NCBI GenBank assembly: GCA_029237695.1
Contig: CM055275.1
Location: forward strand, 89,578,433 to 89,642,432
Direction: 5' to 3'
Length of the DNA: 64,000 nt
From: Conchocele bisecta
Taxonomy: Eukaryota > Mollusca > Bivalvia > Lucinida > Thyasiridae
Position 1 is the stretch's first letter, and every line of letters starts with the position of its first letter. The notes beneath the pieces were generated by a model. The model was given only the letters and a program-made list of their open reading frames with translations, was not told the origin of the DNA and ran no database searches. Position numbers and translations under genes: made by a program. Positions 10,348 through 19,000 of the stretch are shown piece by piece.

Positions 10348-10548
10348 TTATCGCTGCAGTAATAGGTGCCAGAAATTCTCCAAAAATATATAGCTAAACA
10401 TAATCCCACCAACTAAATTCATTGCCGCTGCAAAATATTTTATAACTAGTTCTTCAGGTGGTATATCTACTTTTTTCTTATATACTAGACTTTCTTGTTT
10501 AATCTCCTCTTTTCGTTCAGGAATCTGTTGTATGTTCTCCGTTTCCAT
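10348..10548 (-). pseudogene. Chimeric ORF made by a local tandem duplication
   Basis: The 66-codon ORF joins the N-terminus of the 10155-10296 gene (METENIQQIP) directly to the KKKVDI…VGG membrane-segment region of the 9936-10142 gene. It then ends in a sequence derived from the tail of the 10517-11053 gene. It is best read as a by-product of duplication plus deletion, not as an independent gene. Confidence 0.6.
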
Positions 10549-11053
10549 TATTTGTATTTATATCATTTATATTTTTAAATTGACAATATTTAAATGTTGT
10601 TATTGCTGCAGTAATAGGTGCCAGAAATGCCCCAAACCTAAAATACAACTCACAACAAGTACTAGTCAATGCATGGTCAACAAATGGATCTCCTTCTAAA
10701 TCAGCTACGAGTTTATCATGATTTCCTGCTGGTATAGGCAAGATATTACCTACAGCTAGAGCATACATATTCAAAATAGTATTGCCAAGAGTTTTCGTCA
10801 TTGAAGCACCCAATCAACTTTCATATATGTTATACAATTTTAATATTTGTTCATTTGACAACTCTTCTAGTTGTGAAATAGTTATATCTTTACCCAAATA
10901 TTGAACAGAATTCCCACCTGAAATAATCGAAGATAACCGTTGTTTTAAGTAATCATTATTTACTTCACCTACAACACTACCATTGGATACTTTATCATCA
11001 CTTAGTTGTTCTATAAGTTCCTCACAATTCATTTTTTTTTTTAATTTTTGCAT
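10517..11053 (-). pseudogene. Hypothetical ~178-residue protein split by a TGA
   Basis: Two adjacent ORFs are in the same frame. The first (11053-10814) ends …QILKLYNIYES with a TGA, and the second continues LGASMTKTLG without a shift. The full product would be acidic in its first half (SVVGEVNNDYLKQRL, ITISQLEELSNEQ). In the second half it contains LLPIP-like and ADLEGDPFVDHAL motifs and a hydrophobic segment near LAPITAAITT. No family is recognised. Context suggests a virion-associated protein. One nonsense change is the only lesion seen. Confidence 0.6.
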
Positions 11054-11279
11054 AATATAAATTTCAATTTAAAATAAACCCAACCCGAGCCACAATATAT
11101 TCATACAATTGTTTAAGTTAAATTTGCTTAGAACAACTCAACAATGTTAAGCAATACCTATTTGCTGAACAATTCTTAACATTGTTATCTATGAATTGCT
11201 CAGCTAAATCAAGTTAAATCAAGTTTAAATCAAGTTAAAATCCAGTAAAATAAAAAATATTAAGTAATACTAAGTAATA
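11054..11279. other. AT-rich spacer with short direct repeats
   Basis: Contains repeated AAATCAAGTT and AAGTAATACT words and one small inverted pair around GTTAAGCAATACC. No gene is seen. It could hold the promoter of the following minus-strand gene set. Confidence 0.4.
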
Positions 11280-11579
11280 CTAAGCATTACTTAATAATTT
11301 ATACTCCGTATGCTGATCAGTTCTAATAAGCAACTTATAATGCTTTGTTTTTGATAAGTATTTCCTTATTTTGTTTCTTTCCTCTAGTGTCGAAATAACA
11401 TCATTTTCTCTCAAACAGTCCTCAAAACTATCTCTGTCTTTCGTATAAAACATACACAGCCATTTTGTCTGTTCTCTTAAGCTAGCAGGGAAGGCTGTAG
11501 ATGCATTACCCGGAATTATTGGATCAATGGTATCTTGGATATTGAATGCAGCAGGAAAGGCTGTTGGATGGCTAGCCAA
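11280..11579 (-). CDS. Hypothetical protein, C-terminal part plausible, N-terminal part probably antisense
   Basis: The ORF encodes 99 residues. The last ~65 residues (from KWLCMFYTKDRDSFEDC to the end) have a natural composition with a basic helical region (EERNKIRKYLSKTK). The first ~33 residues are the antisense of a plus-strand membrane-protein reading frame that overlaps here and looks more genuine. A rearrangement junction near 11478 is therefore likely, and the true start of this gene may be lost. Confidence 0.35.
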   Translation of the reverse strand: MASHPTAFPAAFNIQDTIDPIIPGNASTAFPASLREQTKWLCMFYTKDRDSFEDCLRENDVISTLEERNKIRKYLSKTKHYKLLIRTDQHTEYKLLSNA

Positions 11580-11658
11580 TAATTTATGGGTTTTGATTAT
11601 TACAGTTGCTGGGCTTCTTTATATGGCCGCTAAGGATTATATTTTATCTCGAAAGTAA
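11479..11658 (+). pseudogene. C-terminal remnant of a small membrane protein, convergent with the capsid-like gene
   Basis: The plus frame is open from about 11440 to a TAA at 11656-11658. It reads KLAGKAVDALPGIIGSMVSW, then a strongly hydrophobic helix (LWVLIITVAGLLYMAA) and a basic tail (KDYILSRK). The first in-frame ATG is at 11527, which gives only 43 residues, so the 5' part is missing. It overlaps the end of the capsid-like gene tail-to-tail by 22 bases. Confidence 0.45.
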
Positions 11659-12899
11659 AATAATAGTAGTCCTAACCCAACTGCAATACTACCAGTGACT
11701 AGTGCAGTTTTATAATTTTCATGTTTGACTGCTTCTATTTTTTCAGGTATTGTGGCTGTGTTAGTTTTAAAAACTGTAGGAGGAACACTCAAAGGTTTAA
11801 CATCCAAAGGTTTAACAATACTTTTTTCTGGTGTTTGTACAGGCGGTGGAACTGGTAAACTATTTACATCACCATTAAACCCCACAGTTTGATCACCACT
11901 TGCAATTACAATTAAATTATTGTAATTTTGAATACTTCCTATCTGCAAATCCATGTTGCTTGGGGCCATATACAAACCAATTCCATATACAAAATCAACT
12001 TTTGACCTTACATATTTTAGTACATTTTGATAGTTTGAAATTATTGTTTGTAAGTCTACAGCTCTATTAATTGCATCATTAACATTGGCTAAATATTGTT
12101 TTTGCGCATAAAATGCAGTCCCAGTACCAATAATGGAAGTTCTTGTTTGAGATTGAACTCCAAGAATTGACCACACATAAACTCTAATACTATCATTTAA
12201 TCGTTCAACTCCAGCTTGAGTGAACCCAATTGAATTATCTAGAACAAAACTAGTCCAAGCATTAGTAATATCGACGTGATGGGTAAAAGAATCGTGTACA
12301 TCAAAAAATGATGATACCTTACCTCCATGGCTCAATCTATAACCCCCTGAAGGTTTCATAAACATTGTAAAACCGCCAAGATCATGATTCCCATGGTGTA
12401 TTTTTTGTCTGAAATCCTTATTTGGATTAATACCAAATTCAGTGCATATTCTATGGTAAGCTGAAAGATCAAAATTATTATCATACCAACAATAGCTGTG
12501 ATCATCTGGTAAAGGAACTTTCATTTGAGCTAACATTCGAAGTGTTTGATACATAATATGAAATTCATATAATGATCTCAAAAACGGATCATTTGTAATT
12601 GTTAAATGCTGGTTATATGAAACACCGCACCCACAAGTAGCACACCATATTGCAAAGTTAAATTGATTCTGATACCACCCCATTTGATTATTCATCCAAT
12701 TGTTATATGCTTTGTTGTTGTTTGAGACATTACCAGTTATTGAGGGGTTTGGATACCCTGCTAATGCGTTGGAATATGTAGCTTTGAAACTTTTATCTTT
12801 TGTAACATAAACATCAACATTGTATAACATTGGAACCGTTTTCAAAGCGTACATATGGTTGATATTGTAGTTTGCATCTTTATTAAATTTGAATGCCAT
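11637..12899 (-). CDS. Capsid-like, C-terminally membrane-anchored protein, intact (420 aa)
   Basis: This is the largest intact gene of E2. The N-terminal third contains the conserved FAIWCATCGCGVS block (residues ~82-94), also present in E1 as FAVWCATAGCGVS. The middle is rich in aromatic and polar residues (VERLNDSIRVYVWS, GTGTAFYAQKQYLANV, DFVYGIGLYMAP). It is followed by a proline-rich linker (~345-385) and a C-terminal hydrophobic helix (ALVTGSIAVGLGLLLFYF) with a basic end. It is divergent from the next gene, 41 bases away. I recognise no standard double-jelly-roll capsid signature. The virion role is inferred from size, conservation between the two elements and position. No stops or frameshifts, unlike most neighbours. 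Confidence 0.65.
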   Translation of the reverse strand: MAFKFNKDANYNINHMYALKTVPMLYNVDVYVTKDKSFKATYSNALAGYPNPSITGNVSNNNKAYNNWMNNQMGWYQNQFNFAIWCATCGCGVSYNQHLTITNDPFLRSLYEFHIMYQTLRMLAQMKVPLPDDHSYCWYDNNFDLSAYHRICTEFGINPNKDFRQKIHHGNHDLGGFTMFMKPSGGYRLSHGGKVSSFFDVHDSFTHHVDITNAWTSFVLDNSIGFTQAGVERLNDSIRVYVWSILGVQSQTRTSIIGTGTAFYAQKQYLANVNDAINRAVDLQTIISNYQNVLKYVRSKVDFVYGIGLYMAPSNMDLQIGSIQNYNNLIVIASGDQTVGFNGDVNSLPVPPPVQTPEKSIVKPLDVKPLSVPPTVFKTNTATIPEKIEAVKHENYKTALVTGSIAVGLGLLLFYFRDKI

Positions 12900-12940
12900 T
12901 GTTGTTTTATTTTTTAATATATAAATATATATATATATAT
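12900..12940. promoter_or_regulatory. Divergent AT-rich promoter region
   Basis: A 41-bp spacer between the divergent capsid-like gene and the plus-strand virion gene set. It is almost pure A/T, with an (AT)n run ending at the ATG at 12941. The promoter role is inferred from layout. Confidence 0.4.
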
Positions 12941-13603
12941 ATGTATATAACTTTAACTGATATTACAAACCCAATTCCATTACAAGAATATATTAATAAT
13001 ACAGATTCTAATCGAGAAATTGGTTTGAAAAGTCTTACATATTGGGTTGGTTGGTATAATATTTTGCAGGATGAAACATTTGAGTGGTATAGTGTTATAA
13101 ATGGACCAACTTCAGTGATAATTCCTGCTGGATTATATTCATTTGATAGATTAAATAATGTATTAAGTAATGCCGCTTTGTCACTTAGTGTAAACGAATC
13201 TAATGGGAAATGTACTTTTATAGTTGCACCCGGACACGAGGTTAATATTCCTGAAAATATAATTAATATACTAGGTTTTGATATATATCCACACAAGTTT
13301 GATAGTGATACTTTTACAAGCGTCAATCCAGTTGATTTTGCTACTAAATCTATTTATATTTATCTGAATCAAGTTAGTTCATCTCACAATCTATTAGATG
13401 GAAATATAAGTAACATTATTTGTACTGTACCCATAAGCAAAACTACGTTTGGGGAATCGGATACAATATCATTTCAACATCCTGAATATAGAAAATTACA
13501 AAGTGGTATCATAGACGAGTTAAGAATTGAAGTTAGAGACAATAGTAATAATGTATTAAATAATCACGGACTGCCAATTTGTATTGTATTTGAAGTAAGA
13601 TAA
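12941..13603 (+). CDS. Predicted beta-rich (jelly-roll-like) virion protein, intact (220 aa)
   Basis: The start was placed at ATG 12941. An in-frame ATG at 12893 lies inside the opposite gene and would add an (IY)n run from the AT tract. The composition is beta-rich with few Lys. Phrases such as LKSLTYWVGWYNI, IPAGLYSFDRLNNVL and the C-terminal IIDELRIEVRDNSNNVLN are of the kind found in capsid and spike proteins of Polinton-like elements (from memory, not searched). It is first of three closely spaced same-strand genes (13 and 3 bases apart), probably one transcript. Confidence 0.55.
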   Translation: MYITLTDITNPIPLQEYINNTDSNREIGLKSLTYWVGWYNILQDETFEWYSVINGPTSVIIPAGLYSFDRLNNVLSNAALSLSVNESNGKCTFIVAPGHEVNIPENIINILGFDIYPHKFDSDTFTSVNPVDFATKSIYIYLNQVSSSHNLLDGNISNIICTVPISKTTFGESDTISFQHPEYRKLQSGIIDELRIEVRDNSNNVLNNHGLPICIVFEVR

Positions 13604-13616
13604 ACAATAAAGTAAA

Positions 13617-14162
13617 ATGTCTATATATGGAGATACAAACTATCACGCAACGAAATCATACAGTGATACAGGCGATGAGTTGATTAAAAAGAAAATGAAT
13701 GAGTTTGCTACTCTTGTAAAATATAAATTGTATGTCCCAAACCTAAAAAAAACAATACATGACCTTAAGCAAGGTAAACCTGTAATAACTGTATGGGCAG
13801 AAGAATCTGGTCCATTACGTGATGGCTCTTATGAATTTGCATTTGGAAATGGTGTTTCTGGTTCAGCGCATGAAAACAGTGGTTATACTATGTTGTGTAG
13901 TGGGAGAGTTTTACGAATGGGTTTATGCATTGTCACAAGAGATGGATTTGCAACCGATGAAGTTAAAATTGGGATTAGTATTAATGGCACCCCAAATGTG
14001 AATGCAACTTTAACAAAACATAAAGGACAGCGTTCGGCATATACAATATTTCAAACTCCAATCGAGCTTGCTTCTGGAAGTGTATTAAATTTCGTTTCAC
14101 TTACAACATATAGTACAGCTTCCATTTCAATTGTAAATGTATTGATTGAATTAGATATTTAA
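13617..14162 (+). CDS. Predicted fibre/head-like beta-sandwich protein, intact (181 aa)
   Basis: The N-terminal ~60 residues are helical and charged (ELIKKKMNEFATLVKYKLY, LKKTIHDLKQGKP). The C-terminal ~120 residues alternate beta-strand-like and glycine/serine stretches (VTVWAEESGPL-type, GYTMLCSGRVLRMGLCIVT, SISIVNVLIELDI), as in a trimeric fibre or TNF/C1q-like head. That fold is my inference. It is the second gene of the plus-strand set, intact, in AT-rich codons like its neighbours. Confidence 0.45.
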   Translation: MSIYGDTNYHATKSYSDTGDELIKKKMNEFATLVKYKLYVPNLKKTIHDLKQGKPVITVWAEESGPLRDGSYEFAFGNGVSGSAHENSGYTMLCSGRVLRMGLCIVTRDGFATDEVKIGISINGTPNVNATLTKHKGQRSAYTIFQTPIELASGSVLNFVSLTTYSTASISIVNVLIELDI

Positions 14163-14165
14163 ATT

Positions 14166-14762
14166 ATGAAAAATAAAATGAGTAGTAAACTGTATCCACA
14201 GCTACCAGTTGAGGAGAATAGAACAGAACATTTTAGGCTTAGTGAAATAAGTGCTTTAAAATATAAGCTAGAAAATGAGGTTGAGACAAGGAAAACAATA
14301 CGAAATAAATATAAAAGAGCTCTGAACATATTAAATGGTGTTCAGTCTGGATTAACTACTGTTGGTCTGGTAATGGGTGGGACGAGTGCCGGGCTATTAT
14401 TAACTGTTGCAGGAGTGCCCGTTTCCTTGGGCCTTGGTATTGCGGGTAGTATATGTGGTGTATTTGCATTAACAAGCAAATTTGTTAATACTAAACTACT
14501 GAAAAAGGCTGAAAAACATGATGAAATATGTATACTTGCAATGGCAAAACTTAATTTTATTGCAAATAAAGTTTCCACTGCATTACAAGATGGTAATGTA
14601 TCTGATGAAGAATATAAATTGATCATGGGAGAGATGGATAAATATGAACAAATGAAAGCAGATGTTAGAAAACCTATAAAGTTTGAGATTTCTGTTGAAG
14701 AAAAAAAAATACTACGAGAGCAAATCAAAACAGACATGTTAAAAAATATAAATGGGCACTAA
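14166..14762 (+). CDS. Protein with a Gly-rich hydrophobic hairpin between coiled coils, intact (198 aa)
   Basis: The start is at 14166, with a second ATG at 14178 as an alternative. Residues ~25-58 form a charged helix (KLENEVETRKTIRNKYKRAL). Residues ~60-103 are a long Gly/Ala/Val-rich hydrophobic region (TVGLVMGGTSAGLLL and GLGIAGSICGVFAL) suited to two membrane-inserting helices. The rest is charged and helical. The layout resembles membrane-active or membrane-anchored virion proteins, but no named family is recognised. It is the last gene of the intact plus-strand set. Confidence 0.5.
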   Translation: MKNKMSSKLYPQLPVEENRTEHFRLSEISALKYKLENEVETRKTIRNKYKRALNILNGVQSGLTTVGLVMGGTSAGLLLTVAGVPVSLGLGIAGSICGVFALTSKFVNTKLLKKAEKHDEICILAMAKLNFIANKVSTALQDGNVSDEEYKLIMGEMDKYEQMKADVRKPIKFEISVEEKKILREQIKTDMLKNINGH

Positions 14763-14816
14763 ATTTTGACTTTGATTTGAGTGCGGTCGGGTAAAAAAAA
14801 AAGGTTTAAAAGTTTT

Positions 14817-15148
14817 TCAACAGACAAAATCAAAAGCATGATACTTATTGTTCTTGTTGTTTTTACTTTGCTTCAACCCTAATGGTCTTACATAGTATGG
14901 CAACTCATTATTTTTAGATTTAGCTTGTTCAATTTTAGATTTAAGATGGAGTGGTGTCCATGCTTCAGTTTCATCATTTAATGTTAAAATCATAGCTTCA
15001 CCATTAATAGTATCCACACATCTGTAATCTGTAATAGTATATATATTTCATTCTGTTTTAAATCTGCCCATTTAATTCTATTATATTCATGTTCATTGCA
15101 CCTTTCTTCAAACTTGGCCAGTGTGATTTGTTGATTAATTGTTGTGTT
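14817..15148 (-). pseudogene. Small conserved-looking protein, frameshifted, start lost
   Basis: The upstream frame (to ~15040) reads LAKFEERCNEHEYNRIKWAD and KQNEIY. A shift then leads to ITDYRCVDTINGEAMILTL and the 14817-15017 frame ending YYVRPLGLK…YHAFDF. The pieces look continuous in sense, so a single gene of about 105-110 residues is likely. No ATG is visible at the 5' end of the open stretch. The function is unknown. It lies between the virion gene set and the integrase. Confidence 0.5.
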
Positions 15149-15198
15149 TTATGTTATAGAAATGTATCTTAAATAGAAATAAAAAAAAAATTGAGAAA

Positions 15199-16043
15199 AT
15201 GTATTACAGTCCTAAAGGTTTTTGGAAAGGTTTAACAGCTGTTAAGAAATTAACAAAAGCAGCTAAATTAAGTGATAAAGAAGCATTGAATTTCTTAAAG
15301 AAACAAGCGGTATGGCAGACTTATTTACCTGCACCAAAGAAAATAGTGAGGCCAAAGTTTGATGTTTCTAATAAGAATGAAGTTCATCAAGCGGATTTAT
15401 TATTCCTACCACATGACACTGTTGGTCGAAAAACATATAAGTATGCATTGACTGTTGTTGATATTGCTAGTAGATATAAAGAGGCAGAACCACTGACTTC
15501 AAAGGACAGCAAGGAAGTTGCTAAAGCTTTTGAAAATATTTATAAAAGAAAACTAACATATCCAAACTTATTGCAAGTAGACCCTGGGAGAGAATTTATG
15601 GGTGCTGTTACATAGTTCATGGATAAACATAATGTAAATTTAATAGGACACTAGCTGAAAGATTGTTTGGTTATCAGTATGCTAAGGAGTTGGACAATCC
15701 TAATAAACGAAATAGGGAATGGGTTAAGAGGCTACCAGCGGTAATCACTGCAATAAATTCGGAGACGAAAAAACCCTCTCCAAACCCTCTTAAAACATTA
15801 AAAGACGACCCTATCTGTCCTACTGTAAACTTAAGATATTTATACCAACCTGGAGAACAAGAAGGTGGAGGCAGGCGTAGAGCTACGGACCCGATATGGA
15901 GTGCTGATATTCACAAGATTGATTATCATTTTATTACCCAAGGCATAAGAGTGTATTATTTGAAGGCACCGGCACCAAAGAGAGGCTTTGTAAAGGAAGA
16001 GCTTCTTATTGTTCCGGCTGATACCCAAACGCGTATGTCATGA
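15199..16043 (+). pseudogene. INT: rve-type (DDE) integrase pseudogene, catalytic Glu deleted (E2)
   Basis: This is an AT-rich homologue of the E1 integrase. It starts at ATG 15199 with YYSPKGFWKGL. The core retains the first two catalytic Asp residues (HQADLLFLPHD, LQVDPGREFMGAV). After a TAG at 15613-15615 the frame goes on for about a dozen codons (MDKHNVN) and then jumps directly to FNRTLAERLFG in another frame. The segment that in E1 carries RDQGIVER, including the DDE glutamate, is missing. The C-terminal part (RYLYQPGEQEGG, RGFVKEELLIVP) is in good order. The 3' end overlaps the PolB 3' end by 38 bases. It cannot integrate DNA as it stands. Confidence 0.85.
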
Positions 16044-19000
16044 TTCCATCGGGTGCAATGTATCATTTTGTGTCGAGTGGTGAGAGTGTTGTTTTGTTCA
16101 TTGTTAGTCCGTATATTTTATGGTGTATGGAACGTAGCATATTCATGTTATGAATGTATGTTTTCTTGTTGAAAAGTGCATCTTTGTAATTTTCAAAGTT
16201 TATTTTTTTTGTTTTTTGATTACATATTTTTTTACTCCCTTTGCTTTCTTGATGAGTTGTTCATCTGCTCGTAATATAGAGTATAGCTTTGGGCGTAGAC
16301 CAATATATTCTGCTATTGAAGTGCCAACACATTCATCTTTCATTTTGCCTATTACTTTTTTGTTTGTTTCATCATAAAGTGGATGGTCTTTTGGATAATC
16401 AGAGAAGTCATATTCATCTTTCATCTTAGACATATCTTTGTATGCATCTATTGTTTTGATGTCAACTAATAAACTGTCGGTGTCTGTATACAACAAGGTG
16501 TAGTTTTCGTTATATTCTTTTTCTTTCGGTTTGTTATAGTACCAGTCGTACATTAGATGTTTTGATAAGTCTAAGACAGACAAGCCAACATAGATTGGCT
16601 TGTTTAGCGTTTGTTTAGTTTTGTTTACATGTATAGCAGATAATTCATCCGAGAATTTGACACGTCTATTGAAATTAGGTTTAGCTATGATTTTTCTTAG
16701 TCTTTCGTTTTCGGTTCCATCTGTTCTTACTAGTTTGATATCTTATCTTTTTCGTAGGTTCTCCATAGTTTTTCCGAATACAGCATTGTTCATTAGTTTA
16801 TAGAAATCTTTTTCAAATGCAGACTTTGCTTTTTTACGTAATTCTGTGTTTAGACGAATGTATGGTTCCACCCATGGTTTTGGTTCATTGAATTCTAAGG
16901 CTCGATGTACTTTAGTGAGTTTTAGGCCAAGAGATATGTACAACTGTAGGTTTCTGTAGTGTAATACATATTTATTTTTGTTGTTTAGATTTGGGACAAG
17001 TTTCTCTATGATTATCATATTGCTATTGTTAAGAAGTTCTGTTTGATATTCTGATAACCATTCTTTTTTTACTGCTAGTTTCTCAGGTGCAAGTGGATAA
17101 TCGTTGTGTAGTTTATGTAGGCTTTTTGGGTATTCTAGGTCTACTTCAAGGACTAAACCTTTGCCTGGTTTTGGTTGAGCAACTGTGTTTCTACTGTTTA
17201 AGGGTTTCCACTTGAAACCGGAGTACGGTAAAGGTTGACTCATTGCCCATCCGTATAGGTTATTTGCGTCGTAATACATGATGTGATTGTTTTCTTCAGT
17301 TGGATTGTAATCAGCTACAAGAGGATTGTTTGCTTTTGTATGTCTTTTGGATACCATACTTATACCGCCACGCATACCTTTTTCTATGAATAAATGCATA
17401 TCAATATCTGTTAGTAGTTCTAGGTTTATTTGAGTGTGTTTTAGTAATGCATCCCATGATAGACCTGGTGCTGTATAGTAGTGTAATGGGTGAAGTTTGT
17501 ATGCATTTATACATGTTTTCCTAAATGTTTGGAATACATCAGCAAGTAGAACAACATCAGTTTTAAGGTATAAATCATGATAATCTCCAAGGGTTTTACA
17601 GTTGAACTCTTTCCATACCTTTTGTGCGTGTTCATAGTCTTTTTGATTGATACTTTCATCTGTAAGACTACTGCAAAATGTATCTATAGGTGGTAATTGT
17701 GTTTCATTGAATCTTTCTTTGTTGCGCATATATTCATAAGGGTAAACTCCTTTACGTAAAAGTAGATTTGTTTTATTGTTGAAGACATTCTTGGTGATTT
17801 TAAAATCTGATTTATCTGTTGCATCTAGTAACTTTTCAAGTGATGAAGACATGAATTGGAACTTGAGTTGTTCAATGCTAAATGAGATGTACTTTTCAGT
17901 ATTGGTTGGAATACCAGTTATGTTGCGGTTTGCTGTGTGTATTTTTTGCATTATAAGATGACTATCATATCCTTTTAGGTTGTGGAATACTACAGGGATT
18001 TTAGTTGTGCCTGGTTTTATCTTGAGTTTTAGGTTGCAGTTTTTGTGTGCGGCTCCTCTGTATTTACCTGTGAAATGGCAGTGGTCTCTTACTTTTGTAT
18101 CGTTTAGTTCTGTTTCCCATATCCAACAATGGGTTGCACTTTCATAATCTTTGGTGTTTTGTTCTGTCATTGTTATTTGAGTTGGATGGGTAAAAGTGTT
18201 GTTGATGTTGCTTGTTTCACATTTCAAATGGTTTAAGAATGTTTCAACTACATCTTCACCTCTGTATATTTCTGGTTTTTCTGCTTTGCCATCATACCGC
18301 ACAACTTGATATCCAAAACCACAAGCTTCATGTTATCTTGTTATTTCTGATTTGTCGCCAGCAGGTTTGTTTTCAGGGGTTATTATGCTTTCAAAGTCCG
18401 CATAGATTACATATGGAACTGGTAGTTGGTTTTGATGGTTTTTGAATTTTATATGGTTTTTATCTTTTGAGGGCATTTCTATTTTTGTTTCAGTTTTGTT
18501 GATGCCATCACAATCTTCTTTATGCTTGAGTAGTAAGTCTTCTTGTGAGAATCCATATAGGCAACGTTGACAGAAGTATGTTTTGTTTTTGTGTTTGTTT
18601 TGATCTACGAGTAGTCTGTTTAGGTTTTTAATCCAACAATAATGATATTGCGTTTCTTTCTTTGGTTCTTCACCTTCTTCGTCTTGTGATATTAATAGTA
18701 AATTAATTCTATTCAATTATGTTGGTTGATCTGATATGTAATATTGGAATATGCTTATTTTCTCTGTCTTTTTTGTTATTGTGTATCCATAAACATTTAT
18801 TGCAAGATTGTTTTGTTTTTCCGCTTTTGGTATTTGGGTTATTGGGGTTGGAAAATCGATCTCCTTCAAGTTCAAATTGTCTTTGTTTTTTTGTATAACT
18901 GTAAATATTATTATAGTGGCTTTTTGCTGGATATATAGAGGATGTCAGAGCCCATCTAAAACATTCATTATCATTATTCTTTACATTGATTATTGCTTTT

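Larger units (their letters stand above)
10025..10640. repeat. Degenerate tandem duplication across three small genes
   Basis: Blocks at 10025-10140, 10205-10300 and 10305-10375 recur in the same order at about 10399-10492, 10493-10555 and 10556-10640. The copies differ by substitutions and small deletions. Confidence 0.65.

Noticed and set aside
10800..10830. Alternative genetic code (stops read through) in the element
   Set aside because: Interruptions use TAA, TAG and TGA and are mixed with frameshifts and deletions, while the intact genes end normally. Simple decay explains them.
14342..14737. 131-codon minus-strand ORF inside the 14166-14762 gene
   Set aside because: Antisense shadow of the intact plus-strand gene, which has the plausible topology and neighbours.
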